A stretch of 61,596 nucleotides of DNA. Source: a bacterium. GTDB lineage: Bacteria; T1Sed10-126. This document shows positions 27,141 to 36,124 of the stretch, one piece after another. The position numbers were made by a program, and so were the translations under genes. The first letter of the stretch is position 1, and the number at the start of each line of letters is the position of its first letter. The DNA is taken from positions 1-61,596 of the forward strand of contig PWHN01000110.1 of assembly GCA_003554945.1 (NCBI GenBank), in the 5' to 3' direction. The notes under the pieces are model-generated. The model made no database searches, was not told where the DNA came from, and was given only the letters and a program-made list of their open reading frames with translations.

Positions 27141-27497
27141 AACACACTCCCTCCTTTCCGCGCTTAAGTTCCACTTACATTAAAAGTTCAATAGTTTAGC
27201 TTTTTACAAACCACTTTTGAAATCAGGTCATATTGTAAAATCGCTTTTCCTGCCCGTCAAAGGGTTTGTTAGGCAGTTACTGCTAATAACCATATAATTA
27301 TCTCTCACTCTTGCCAAGGGTTTTATGGGGTAATTGGCTAATTTTATTCAAATCAATCAACTCTGGCACCTTAATTTGGCGGTTTTAACGGAAAAGTTCC
27401 GGTATATTTCTTAATTTTCACGTCAAACCGGTCGAAAATAAAAAATGGACCTCAAAACTATCAATCTGGACAATTGTTCCATTCAAGGGGGCTAACA
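27141..27497. other. AT-rich intergenic region between divergent genes
   Basis: 357 bases between the histone gene (minus) and the ACT-domain gene (plus). It should carry both promoters. I see no reliable -35/-10 pair, no repeat module and no small gene. The sequence is clearly more AT-rich than the surrounding coding DNA. Confidence 0.5.
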
Positions 27498-27923
27498 ATG
27501 GTAGAGTTAAAGCGACAGCTTTCGGTTTATGTACGTAATCAGCCTGGTGAACTTGCTGATATTTGTACGCTGCTCAAACAGGCAGACATCAAAATCATCG
27601 GTTTTACGGTGGCGGATACTGTTGATCACGCAGTGGTTCGTTTTCTGGTTGACCGTCCGAGCCGGGCGCAAAAAGTTCTGGAAAACGAAGGAATGCTGGT
27701 TGTAGATAACCTTGTTCTAACTGTCCGCCTGGACAAAAATTTAGAAAATATCGGCGAGGTGGCCGAGCGCCTGGCAGAAGCTGGTATAAATATTGGTTAC
27801 GCCTATTATTCCAGTGCTAACGCCGGCGCAAACAGTGGTTCACTTCTGGTTGCAAAAGTTTCTGAACCCCGTCGCGCTCAGGACGTTCTTCTCACCGGTA
27901 AAAAACGTCTCGTCGCTACATAA
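27498..27923 (+). CDS. Tandem ACT-domain protein
   Basis: 141 residues made of two ACT domains (about 1-68 and 70-141). The first opens with KRQLSVYVRNQPGELADICTLLKQADI and the second with GEVAERLAEAGINIGYAYYSS. Stand-alone tandem ACT proteins usually sense amino acids and are often annotated as amino acid-binding proteins; the ligand is unknown. ATG 27498 follows AAGGGGG with good spacing; an in-frame TTG at 27474 would add eight residues. No partner gene adjoins it. Confidence 0.85.
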   Translation: MVELKRQLSVYVRNQPGELADICTLLKQADIKIIGFTVADTVDHAVVRFLVDRPSRAQKVLENEGMLVVDNLVLTVRLDKNLENIGEVAERLAEAGINIGYAYYSSANAGANSGSLLVAKVSEPRRAQDVLLTGKKRLVAT

Positions 27924-27965
27924 CCCAAAATCTCCCAGAACATCTCATCTACCCTTTATCTACTG

Positions 27966-28143
27966 TCCGTCATTTCGGCCAACGAGCCGGAAAACACCAG
28001 CATAAAGCTCAAAGCCAAAAGCCGAAAGCTAATTCAAATTCATTAAGTGCTCATAATCTTGTTTATGTTCTTGAACTTGACCTTGATTTCCTCGAACTTT
28101 CGCCTCTTCGCCGGCTCGCCCCTCCGCCCGGTTGAAGTGGGCG
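27966..28143 (+). repeat. Left copy of a repeat flanking the 28156-31841 gene pair (uninterrupted)
   Basis: The copy begins with GTCATTTCGGCC...GAGCCGGAAAACACCAGC, continues through AAAGCTCAAAGCCAAAAGC, then GAAAGCTAATTCAAATTCAT and CTCATAATCTTGTTTATG, and ends near a hairpin CCGCCC...GGGCGG (about 28122-28143). The right copy at 31924-32340 has the same parts in the same order but is split by an insert. The identity is high enough to be obvious by eye. Confidence 0.75.
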
Positions 28144-28155
28144 GCACTGCCCTGA

Positions 28156-29343
28156 TTAGAGCTTGTTAATCCCCGAGATAGTCTTTAGCGGCGAGAGAAT
28201 CCAGGGGCGCAGGTCAGGGTGCTGAATTTTAAGATAGGCACTTAAAAAGCAGAGCCCGGGGAAGAGGAGTAAGGTCCCAATAACTCCAAAAGAAGCCCAG
28301 AGTAGTGCCAGTCCAAGGATTAAAACCTCCAGCCCAAAGTCCCACTCCTTGCTTGTGCCCGAGCCAATCCAGTTTAGAAAATAAGGTTTTATCAGGTAGT
28401 CGTCGGTTATAAAGTAGAAAAAGAAAATAATTGCGGTAACAGCTCCTCCCACAACACCCTGCCAGATTGTCAGCAATCCGATAGTTAAAATTGTAAGAAT
28501 TATAGTTCCCACCCCGGGAACGACAAGATTACCGAGAAAAAAGGAGAGAATAAGACCAAGAATGATTTTATTCTCAAAATGAGTAATTCCCGCCTGATTC
28601 AACCCGAAGAAAATTCCCGTCATAATTAACCCCAGGATCATGTAATAGATAGAGTTATAGAACAGACACTGCTGAAAGAGACGGCTGTATGAGTTGATGA
28701 TTTTTGATTGCCTGCTATCGTCTTTTTCCACCCAGGCAATTAACTCTTCCAGTGACTCGTAGATAAGTGCGCCTATACCTGTGAAGATTATAAAAGTTAA
28801 AGGAAGGATAAATGTAGAAAAGAAGCGATTCAAACTACCAAAAATTTCCTGTGCATTATCGGCCAGAACCGCATAGGGGTTAGGATTGAAGGCCAGTTCG
28901 TTGAGGAAATTGTAAGCTTCTGGAGCCGCGGTCTGGAATAGGCTGCGAATCCAGCCCTGTACGGCCGGGTTCCGGACCGTTTCAAAAAACAGTGGGGCAA
29001 GCAGCCAGCCGAAGACAAGCAAACAGAAAAGGGCGAATGATTGAATGACACAGGGAACTACGCCCCAGGAACGGAGAGGCAGTATTGTCTCAAAGGTGCG
29101 AAGGAAAAAATTGCGAATACTGTCCGGCAGGATCTTGCGGATAAAGCGTTGAAAAGGTGCTGTCCATCTCTCCCAGAGGTTAACCAGGAAAATGCTATAA
29201 AAAAGCCCCAGCAAGCTTACCGCCAGTATTTCTCGGAACTGGCGGCTAAAAAAGAGGGGGATAAAGAGAATAACAAGGGGAATAATGACAGCCACATCCA
29301 GGAAACGTCTCCCCTGGCTGGCTGAATTATCTTCCGTGGACAT
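28156..29343 (-). CDS. AI-2E/PerM-like membrane permease
   Basis: 395 residues with about eight hydrophobic helices. The C-terminal half (FFLGNLVVPGVGTIILTIL, GVVGGAVTAIIFFFYF, DDYLIKPYFLNW, then SFGVIGTLLLFPGLCF) follows the pattern of the AI-2E exporter family (PerM/UPF0118): n..P..G.......l......g.....a.....y...d....P...G......G..G.....P. The N-terminal half is less typical. Substrate cannot be told; members include exporters and Na+/H+ antiporters. It starts one base inside the stop of the long upstream gene (TAATG), so the two are translationally coupled. Confidence 0.65.
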   Translation of the reverse strand: MSTEDNSASQGRRFLDVAVIIPLVILFIPLFFSRQFREILAVSLLGLFYSIFLVNLWERWTAPFQRFIRKILPDSIRNFFLRTFETILPLRSWGVVPCVIQSFALFCLLVFGWLLAPLFFETVRNPAVQGWIRSLFQTAAPEAYNFLNELAFNPNPYAVLADNAQEIFGSLNRFFSTFILPLTFIIFTGIGALIYESLEELIAWVEKDDSRQSKIINSYSRLFQQCLFYNSIYYMILGLIMTGIFFGLNQAGITHFENKIILGLILSFFLGNLVVPGVGTIILTILTIGLLTIWQGVVGGAVTAIIFFFYFITDDYLIKPYFLNWIGSGTSKEWDFGLEVLILGLALLWASFGVIGTLLLFPGLCFLSAYLKIQHPDLRPWILSPLKTISGINKL

Positions 29344-31841
29344 TAGTTACTCCACTCCTCTAACAGTTGTTCGGACTCTTTTCGTGTCTCGGCCAGCAAA
29401 CCGGCGAGAGGCTCTGCAGTTGTTGTTTCCTCAAGATTTTTGAGAAAATCCTTCCATTGTTCCAGCATATCCTCACCGGTCAGACGTCCGCCCCAGCCGC
29501 GCAGCCACTGGCCACTGGTTTGTTCATGAATTTCTGAGGCTTTTTCTATAATAAGTTCGTGTAATTCTGGTAGCTGCGCCAGTTCCCAACGGTAGTCGTA
29601 GTCGTCAGGAAGTGGGTCAAATTCCTTCGGTGTGGTAAGCTCTTCAAAGCGTCTGTATTGCTCATCTCCCCGCAGCAGTCCCCCGGCCGTGATTTCGGCT
29701 GCTACGAGACGAAGTTCATTAATAGTTTTCCGTAGTTCTAACAAGTTTTTATAACTTTCTCCCTCAAAATGAAGTTCAAGAATATCGGCCGTTGCGAGCT
29801 TGTCCAGGGAACTGTTGAGTGATTGAGCTGCTTCAATTAGACGGTTTTCCTCCAGGTCCGTCTCCTCGGGGTGTGAAACAAAGTGTTTGAAAGAGCGTAG
29901 GTAAACGGCAAGGATATTTTCAAAATCAGTAGTTAATCGTTGCAGAGCTGCATCGCCTATGCGGCTGTCGGGGAGTTGCTGCTGCCACTCCACAAACAGG
30001 CCGACCAGTTCATTCAAACGTTCCGGATTAAAAGTTGTTCGCGTCGCCTGAATATCTTTTACAATTTCCTTGAGTTTTTCCCTGTGATCTTCGATCTGCT
30101 GATCTACACTCTCGCCAAATTTTTGATGAATATTACTTTCTTCACTTCGTATTTCTTCGAGATAGATGGCGGCTATCAATAATTCCTCTGGCCGGTCCGC
30201 CAGTTGATCAGGCAGATCATCAAGGGCCAGTAGCTCCTCCAGTTTAGCGGTCAGCGGCGCAGTTAACTCGCTGAACTGAGGGCTGTCCATTATTGCCAGA
30301 ATATCTTCTTCCAGTTGTTGAAGCCGGCGAGTTTCCAGTGCCAGCCGTGTCTCCTGCACCCAGGTTTCTCCAAAGTTATCGAGGGCGAGCTCAGTTGCAG
30401 TTTCACTGATAGTTTCAATCAGGGATAGGTAAGGCTCGCGAGGTTCATCCTCAGCCGGCTGCCAGTCAACTGAAGTGATGAGGTCACGGTTGGCTTCAAA
30501 AAAACCAGCAACCATTATTCCCCAGCCCTGGTTTTTATCGGCCAATTGATGTTCGTTAAGTTCAATTAATTTTTCCCTCAAACCTTCATAATTTTGCTGA
30601 CCTATTAAAGCTTCAAGTTGTTCTGCAATATAATTGATTTCGCTTAGCAGCTGTTCTTTAGCTTCAAATTTAGAGTGTCCTCCCGGTAGTCGGACAAGCC
30701 CTTCCTGCAGGGCTTCTATGCGCTCGTTCGGTGCCTCAAAATCTGGTTCATATTGATTTCGTAATTTGACTTCATGATAGAGTCTACTCAATTTATCAGA
30801 CAAAGTCTCCCGCAGCTTCTCGGTCGCTTCAATAACCAGTAACTCCTCAGCTTCACTTTTATCAACAATCATGCGTTCTATGTCGGTCAACGCAAGCAGC
30901 TCCTCCTCAAGGGCGCCCGCCAGTGGATCAGCAAAGTCTTTGACTTCCGGCTCAAATTCGTTTAACAGTGAGGCATATAACTCCCTGCTGCCCTCGGCCA
31001 GGCGTTCGCGTGCCACCTGATGAACTTCCGGCAAATTTTCAAAGTTTTCCCACGGGGGGGCTGCCAGAGAGCCGGCTGTTACCTCGTTAAGAGTTGCATA
31101 GGATCTGATCAGCCGTGGGAGAAGCTGGACATATTCGGGGAAGTTACCGGCGTCACTGGAGGTTGGAGCCGGCAATGTTCTAAAATAGCGCTCCACCCGT
31201 GAGGCTGTTAGGGTAACTGATTCTTTAAACGGCTCACTGCAGTCGGTTTGAAATAGGCTCTGACAGTCTAACCTGGGGCTGTAAATTAGTTCGTAATCGT
31301 TGATTGCACGTTGCACTATTTCAGTCGCTTCAAGGTAGGAGCTTAAACCCCGTGTCGGATGGTCGGGGAGGTTTAAAACCCGGACGATTCGATCCCAGTC
31401 CTTAATCAGCTCCTCTCTCACCTGGTGATGGCGCGGAAATAAGCGCTCGACCAGCGCTGAAGTGAGCAGATTCAGATAAGCTTCGCGTACCTCATCAACC
31501 TCAATTTCTTCCAACTCTATCCCAAGATTTCCTACCAGGGATCGGTGCAGATTGAAAATAACGGACTGCAGACGTTCTCGCTCGGTTTCCGATAGCTCCT
31601 CCCGCGCCTGTAGCTGTGTGAAAAAACTGCGTAACTCGTTAATCCGACCCGCCCGGGGAGTCTGTTCGTCGAATTGCAGCACAATGTTCTCGGCTTCTGT
31701 GATTGGATCTCCAAGAAAGTCTCGGAACTGTTCAGCTATCGGCTCGCGATAGAGGTAGAGTAGGGAGGAGAGCAATACAACAGGCAAAATTATTAATAAA
31801 AAATTAACAACTGCCGCCCACAGGCGTCCAAATAATTTCAT
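29343..31841 (-). CDS. Large helical membrane-anchored protein, unrecognised
   Basis: 832 residues. One N-terminal transmembrane helix (about 8-30, AVVNFLLIILPVVLLSSLLY) is followed by some 800 residues that are almost entirely helical, rich in Glu, Leu and Arg, with frequent heptads and few Cys. This suggests a long extracytoplasmic or periplasmic helical bundle or coiled coil. I recognise no family. Start ATG 31841 follows AGGAGG at seven bases, better than the upstream frame start at 31859. Coupled to the AI-2E-like gene, it could form an envelope-spanning accessory to that transporter; this is inference. The pair is bounded by related repeats. Confidence 0.75.
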   Translation of the reverse strand: MKLFGRLWAAVVNFLLIILPVVLLSSLLYLYREPIAEQFRDFLGDPITEAENIVLQFDEQTPRAGRINELRSFFTQLQAREELSETERERLQSVIFNLHRSLVGNLGIELEEIEVDEVREAYLNLLTSALVERLFPRHHQVREELIKDWDRIVRVLNLPDHPTRGLSSYLEATEIVQRAINDYELIYSPRLDCQSLFQTDCSEPFKESVTLTASRVERYFRTLPAPTSSDAGNFPEYVQLLPRLIRSYATLNEVTAGSLAAPPWENFENLPEVHQVARERLAEGSRELYASLLNEFEPEVKDFADPLAGALEEELLALTDIERMIVDKSEAEELLVIEATEKLRETLSDKLSRLYHEVKLRNQYEPDFEAPNERIEALQEGLVRLPGGHSKFEAKEQLLSEINYIAEQLEALIGQQNYEGLREKLIELNEHQLADKNQGWGIMVAGFFEANRDLITSVDWQPAEDEPREPYLSLIETISETATELALDNFGETWVQETRLALETRRLQQLEEDILAIMDSPQFSELTAPLTAKLEELLALDDLPDQLADRPEELLIAAIYLEEIRSEESNIHQKFGESVDQQIEDHREKLKEIVKDIQATRTTFNPERLNELVGLFVEWQQQLPDSRIGDAALQRLTTDFENILAVYLRSFKHFVSHPEETDLEENRLIEAAQSLNSSLDKLATADILELHFEGESYKNLLELRKTINELRLVAAEITAGGLLRGDEQYRRFEELTTPKEFDPLPDDYDYRWELAQLPELHELIIEKASEIHEQTSGQWLRGWGGRLTGEDMLEQWKDFLKNLEETTTAEPLAGLLAETRKESEQLLEEWSN

Positions 31842-31923
31842 TTTTTTCCTCCTAATCATATTTTATCAAGTTTTTTGAAATAGCAATACCATCAGCGATC
31901 GGATCACAGATTCTTTCACCAAA

Positions 31924-32340
31924 CTCGTCATTCCGGCCTCCGAGCCGGAGAACACCAGCTTAAAGCTCAAAGCCAAAAGCTGAAAGCTAACCCGGCCTAT
32001 GCATGAACCTTATGCATAGGCCGCCCAAAGGGCCGCCCATTCGTCAAATGGGCGGGGTTAACCCAGCCGTTTACAGAACAACTGGTAAGTTACTGTCTGT
32101 GTAAATAACTGCAATAGTAATATTTTGTTTAATGCCCAACAAGAAGCCTATAAACGGCTGTCCTTCGGACGGATAATTCACGATAGTTGTGCTGTCGTGA
32201 ATTATCAGGGCTAATTCAAATTCATGAAGAACTCATAATCTTGTTCATGTTCTTGAACTTGACCTCGATTTTCGGTCTTGCGCATCTTCGCCTGCTCGCA
32301 AGCTCGCCTCTTCGAGCACCCCGGCCTCCGAGGCGAAATT
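31924..32340 (+). repeat. Right copy of the flanking repeat, split by an insert
   Basis: 31924-31990 matches 27966-28032 (GTCATTCCGGCC...GAGCCGGAGAACACCAGC, AAAGCTCAAAGCCAAAAGC, GAAAGCTAA). The match resumes at 32215 (TTCAAATTCAT, CTCATAATCTTGTTCATG, TTCTTGAACTTGACC) as in 28033 onward. The two copies lie in the same orientation about 3.95 kb apart. The whole 31842-32662 gap (about 820 bases) is made of repeats and palindromes; I find no gene in it. Confidence 0.75.
31986..32214 (+). mobile_element. 219-bp palindrome-rich insert with 5-bp target duplication
   Basis: Compared with the uninterrupted copy at 28028-28032, the repeat is broken right after GCTAA (31986-31990), and a second GCTAA (32210-32214) sits at the other junction. 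The 219 bases between (31991-32209) are nested palindromes: CGGCCTATGCAT...ATGCATAGGCCG near 31993-32023, CCGCCCATT...AATGGGCGG near 32033-32055, CAGCCGTTTACAG (32064) with CTATAAACGGCTG (32148), and GATAATTCACGATAG (32172) with CTGTCGTGAATTATC (32192). No reading frame of note. It looks like a small non-autonomous element. Confidence 0.65.
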
Positions 32341-32414
32341 GAAAGGGTTTACAAGATTTGAGGTTTTCTTGATTACTTGTACATAGTCCGGTAAAATTAT
32401 TTTCACCATTTTAG

Positions 32415-32459
32415 CCCGGATAATGCACGACAGTTAAGCTGTCGTGAATAGTTCAGGCT
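32415..32459 (+). repeat. Short hairpin element, relative of the insert's right end
   Basis: CCCGGATAAT precedes CACGACAG (32426-32433), a TTAAG loop and CTGTCGTG (32439-32446). The CCCGGATAAT...CACGACAG end is close to the end of the insert at 32172-32206 and to the ends of the element at 45262-45390, so the three appear to be one family. Confidence 0.65.
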
Positions 32460-32474
32460 AACTATAGACTTTAA

Positions 32475-32573
32475 TCAAGTTGCGGGTTGCGAGTTACGGG
32501 TTAAAACCTATAACTGAAAACTAAAAACTGGCAACTGAAAACTAAAAACTGGCAACTGGTAACTAAAAACCGG
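32475..32573 (+). repeat. AACTGAAA/AACTAAAA short tandem repeat
   Basis: After GTTGCGAGTTACGGGTTAAAACC comes a run of AACTGAAAACTAAAAACTGGC units. The same opening (GTTGCGAGTTAAAAC, ATAACTGAAAACT) starts the stretch at about 12430-12493. This lies about 90 bases before cheR. Confidence 0.75.
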
Positions 32574-32662
32574 CTCCCGCAAGGATTTCAATAAAGCCAA
32601 AAAGCAGAAAGCGGGAGAGTTTTCTGAACGGATGAACCACTATTTAAAAAAAGAGGAAGCCA

Positions 32663-33508
32663 ATGGCCGACTTACTTTTTGGTGACGATGTTAGCAATTC
32701 ATCTAAAATAGGTATCGCTGAACGTGACTCTTTACGTCAGTTTAGAGATGACCTTTACAATGAATATGGGATCTACTTTCCCGAAAATAAGTTCTACAAG
32801 TTAAAGGCCAAGGTCGGAAAAAGGCTGCGTAGTTTGAATCTGGATACAATTGAAGAATACGACAAATATCTTCAGGAAAATCCCTCTGAAGTTTCCGATC
32901 TGCTTGACGTAATTAGCACCAACACGACCCGCTTTTATCGTGAGGAGCGACACTGGGAATTTCTGGAAACCAAATTGATAAGAAAGTGGCAGAACCAGTC
33001 CAAGGTGGCCTGCTGGTCGGCGGCCTGTTCTTCCGGGGAAGAGCCTTATACGCTTGCCACTCTGCTGGAAGAGGCGCGTCGCGAGGGGAAGTTTGAGTAT
33101 AATATTTTGGCGACTGATCTTTCGGAAAATGTGCTCCAGAGCGCGGTGAGGGGAGTATATTCCACCAATGCTCTAAGACCACTGCGTGCAGCACATCCGG
33201 AACTGGTTGACCAATGTTTTCAGTCCATGGGCCGTGGCCAAAAGCGGGTGGGGAAACAGCTTCGAGATCGTGTTGTCTTCCGCAAGTTTAATCTTAGTTC
33301 CGACAACTATCCATACTGCAATACTTTCGATCTGGTTTTGATTCGTAACGTTTTAATATACTTTGATGATAAAGTGGTGAAACACGTTATTGATAACCTG
33401 GCGGCTTCTCTTAAGAAAGGCGGGTATTTATTTACCGGCCACTCGGAGACGTTAAATAAAATTGATCACAGGTTAAAGAAGGTAAGACCGTCAATTTTTC
33501 AAAAATAA
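32663..33508 (+). CDS. cheR: CheR-type protein glutamate methyltransferase
   Basis: SAM-dependent methyltransferase that methylates glutamates of chemoreceptors, or a relative acting in another signalling system. 281 residues: helical N-domain (about 20-85, FRDDLYNEYGIYFPENK), then the CheR core with TNTTRFYREERHWEFL, the SAM-binding WSAACSSGEEPYTLA, ATDLSENVL, and the NxxxYF-type motif RNVLIYFDD. Length is normal. AGAGGAAG precedes ATG 32663. No receptor, cheB or other chemotaxis gene is in the window, so its partner is unknown. It converges with the gyrA-like gene 36 bases away. Confidence 0.92.
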   Translation: MADLLFGDDVSNSSKIGIAERDSLRQFRDDLYNEYGIYFPENKFYKLKAKVGKRLRSLNLDTIEEYDKYLQENPSEVSDLLDVISTNTTRFYREERHWEFLETKLIRKWQNQSKVACWSAACSSGEEPYTLATLLEEARREGKFEYNILATDLSENVLQSAVRGVYSTNALRPLRAAHPELVDQCFQSMGRGQKRVGKQLRDRVVFRKFNLSSDNYPYCNTFDLVLIRNVLIYFDDKVVKHVIDNLAASLKKGGYLFTGHSETLNKIDHRLKKVRPSIFQK

Positions 33509-33543
33509 GGATTAAGTCCTTCCAAAATTTTTCCTTTCATCCT

Positions 33544-35916
33544 TCATCCCTCAAAAAGATCGGGTTGTTCCGGACCCGGTTCTTCGCCCAGCCAGTCGTG
33601 GAAGGTTGTGAAGTAGTCGATTGACCGGCGAGCGCCGTGACCGGCAAGCTTCGACCGGCTGTCAAACTCCTGCAGTTCTTCCTTGACTGTTGCGTAAGGA
33701 TTTTCACTTGCCCGGATTTTGGTAATTTTATCGTCGCCGGCAGGGCGAATAAAGTAACGACCCTTTCCACCGCGGTTCTGGATGGGAATTTCGTTAACAT
33801 TAATAGCGGCACAGGTGTTGTCCCCCTGTAAAAGCAAGCAGTCGGACTCTCTGGCTAACAGTCCGCCTGCCAGGGGTTCCCCTTTTTTGGCCGTTACTCC
33901 ACGAGCGTTGCGGCCCATGATTCGGACATCATCTCGATCAAAGCGGATACCACGGCCATTTTCGGCGACCGCTATTGCCGTTGTTTCCGCTCGCCCGTGA
34001 ACGACGCTGACCACTTCGTTGTCTTCTTCCTTAAAATTAATGTATTTTATTCCGCTCGGGCGGATATCCTGAAAGTTGTCGTCGTCAGCGACCGCCAGCC
34101 GTTTTACGTAGCCGTTGCTCGTGAATACAAAAACTTCCTTACAACTGGCGGGAACGACGCCTGCGACTGACTGTATGTTAGAGTTTATCTGTTGTATAGG
34201 AGCACCTCGTTCATCCCGGGCGTCATCGGGTATTTCAGAGGCGCGCAGGCTGTAGACGCTCCCCTGGCGGTCGAAAATTAATAATTCTTCAAGACTTCGC
34301 ACACGAATGAACATTTCCGGAGGAATTTGAAGTTCCTCGACCTTGCGTTGTCCGTGATCTCGGCGGAAGTAGTTGTTGGGATAAACGGAAATTACAACCG
34401 GCTTGTTCTCTCGTAAATCAGATAGGTCGAGTTCAAGTTCTTCGTGCTGGATGGAAGTGCGCCGCTCGTCGCCGTATTTATCTCGTATTTCGCGGTACCA
34501 TTTTTTCAGGACTTCTCCTCGTTCGGTCTCTGAATTGAGCAGTTTTTCATAGTTTTCTATTGCTTCGAGCAGGTCCTCCTTTTCCTGTTCAATCTCAATC
34601 TGTTCAAGCCCGGTAAGGGAACGTATGCGCCGGTTTAGCACGGCTTCCGCCTGGCGTTCACTCATTGAAAATTCGTGTTGAAGGGCTATGGAGGCTTTCG
34701 CTTCCGTATCCGATTGTTTTACAATTTCAATCACACGGTCAATGTCGGCCAGTGCTTTTAACAGCCCCCGGACCACGTGCAGTCGGTCTTCGGCCTGTTC
34801 CTTGCGTTTTTCAGTGTTGCGCACCAGGACTTTATCCATAAAGTCGTTATAATTAGTAAGAATTTGCCGGAGGTTGAGTATTTCGGGGACACCGTTGTTG
34901 AGCACCAGACAGGAGCAGCGTTGTTTCATCTTCAGATTTGTTTTTTCGTAGAGATTATTAAGAATGACCTCCGGATTTTTGCCCAGCTTGCATTCAACTA
35001 CAACCCGCAGCCCCTGCCGGTCGCTCTCGTCTCTTACGGTTGATATGCCGGGGTCATCGTCAGAACGAGCAAGCTCTACAAATTGATCGACAAGCCGGGC
35101 TTTGGTGACATTATAGGGTAGCTCCTCGACTACAATAGCGCCCCGTTCGGGGCTGAGCTGTTCTATGTGGCAGCGCCCAGCAATTACAACGCTGCCTTTT
35201 CCATCCTCGTAGATTTTTTTTAACTCTTCTTTCGAAGCGTAGAGGCAGCCGCCGGTCGGATAGTCGGGGCCTTTGACCAGTTCGCGCAGGGTCGAGAAGT
35301 GGGCCCGTGGATGATCAATCAGGTGAATAGCAGCTTCAAGAACCTCGGTAAGATTGTGCGGCGGGATATCCGTTGACATGCCGACGGCAATTCCGCTGGC
35401 GCCGTTGACCAGTATGTTAGGGAAGGGAACAGGTAAAACTTCAGGTTCTTCCGTGCTGCCGTCAAAATTGTCGCGCCAGGGAACCCCGCTACCTTCCGGT
35501 TTCATGCGGCTGAAAAACTCGCCGGCCAGCTCGGTCAATCGAGCCTCGGTGTAACGCATGGCAGCCGGGGGATCGCCGTCGACTGAACCGAAATTACCCT
35601 GTCCGTCAATCAAGGGATAGCGCAGAGTAAAGTCCTGTCCCATCCGCACAAGTGCATCGTAAACGGCCCGATCACCGTGAGGATGATATTTTCCGAGGAC
35701 TTCCCCGACGGTCCGCGCACTTTTTTTGTGTTGATTCTTAGCAGTTAATTTTTGTGTCCACATGCTGTACAGAATACGTCTTTGAACTGGTTTGAGGCCG
35801 TCCCGGAGGTCAGGAATTGCCCGGTCGGTTATCACACTTAAAGCATATTCCGAGTAGACGTTGGGCAGATACTCCTCAACCGTCTGTTTTCTAACCTTAC
35901 TCTGAGTTGCTGTCAT
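33544..35916 (-). CDS. Type IIA topoisomerase subunit A (GyrA or ParC)
   Basis: 790-residue DNA cleavage subunit. The catalytic tyrosine is Y122 in [10 protein letters not shown], and the breakage core includes [16 protein letters not shown] and [15 protein letters not shown]. Six beta-pinwheel blades follow (about 490-760). A GyrA-box-like motif QNRGGKGR (consensus QRRGGKG) is present near residue 725, hinting at gyrase, but it is imperfect, so topoisomerase IV is possible. Position 83, normally Ser, Thr or Ala, is Arg (GDRAVYD). Start ATG 35916 follows TTAGGTGACAG. It lies downstream of the subunit B gene on the same strand. Confidence 0.93.
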   Translation of the reverse strand: MTATQSKVRKQTVEEYLPNVYSEYALSVITDRAIPDLRDGLKPVQRRILYSMWTQKLTAKNQHKKSARTVGEVLGKYHPHGDRAVYDALVRMGQDFTLRYPLIDGQGNFGSVDGDPPAAMRYTEARLTELAGEFFSRMKPEGSGVPWRDNFDGSTEEPEVLPVPFPNILVNGASGIAVGMSTDIPPHNLTEVLEAAIHLIDHPRAHFSTLRELVKGPDYPTGGCLYASKEELKKIYEDGKGSVVIAGRCHIEQLSPERGAIVVEELPYNVTKARLVDQFVELARSDDDPGISTVRDESDRQGLRVVVECKLGKNPEVILNNLYEKTNLKMKQRCSCLVLNNGVPEILNLRQILTNYNDFMDKVLVRNTEKRKEQAEDRLHVVRGLLKALADIDRVIEIVKQSDTEAKASIALQHEFSMSERQAEAVLNRRIRSLTGLEQIEIEQEKEDLLEAIENYEKLLNSETERGEVLKKWYREIRDKYGDERRTSIQHEELELDLSDLRENKPVVISVYPNNYFRRDHGQRKVEELQIPPEMFIRVRSLEELLIFDRQGSVYSLRASEIPDDARDERGAPIQQINSNIQSVAGVVPASCKEVFVFTSNGYVKRLAVADDDNFQDIRPSGIKYINFKEEDNEVVSVVHGRAETTAIAVAENGRGIRFDRDDVRIMGRNARGVTAKKGEPLAGGLLARESDCLLLQGDNTCAAINVNEIPIQNRGGKGRYFIRPAGDDKITKIRASENPYATVKEELQEFDSRSKLAGHGARRSIDYFTTFHDWLGEEPGPEQPDLFEG

Positions 35917-36037
35917 TTGTCTGTCACCTAATTATAATAAATTACAATCCTCTCCCACCAGGGGAGAAGGAGTTGTTTTGATTGCGCTATGTTTGCAAAT
36001 ATTGTTGTCTCGCTGCTTGATCCGCAACCCATTTTTT

Positions 36038-36113
36038 CACCCCCCTTTGTCTCCCCCCTTCAAGGGGGTAAAGGAAAGGGGGGATAGATTCCGGTTCAGG
36101 GGCAGGAATGACG
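36038..36113 (+). repeat. Palindromic repeat module, hairpin in opposite orientation
   Basis: The C/T-rich nested hairpin (36038-36083) is the reverse of the one at 7763-7811 (CACCCCCCTTTGTC at the left), followed by GATTCCGG...AATGACG (36086-36113). It lies in the 208-base gap between the two topoisomerase subunit genes and would be transcribed within their mRNA. Confidence 0.75.
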
Positions 36114-36124
36114 TCAATAGGTTT

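Noticed and set aside
31860-32662. Remnant transposase or small gene in the 820-base gap
   Set aside because: All frames are short and the sequence consists of palindromes and repeats.
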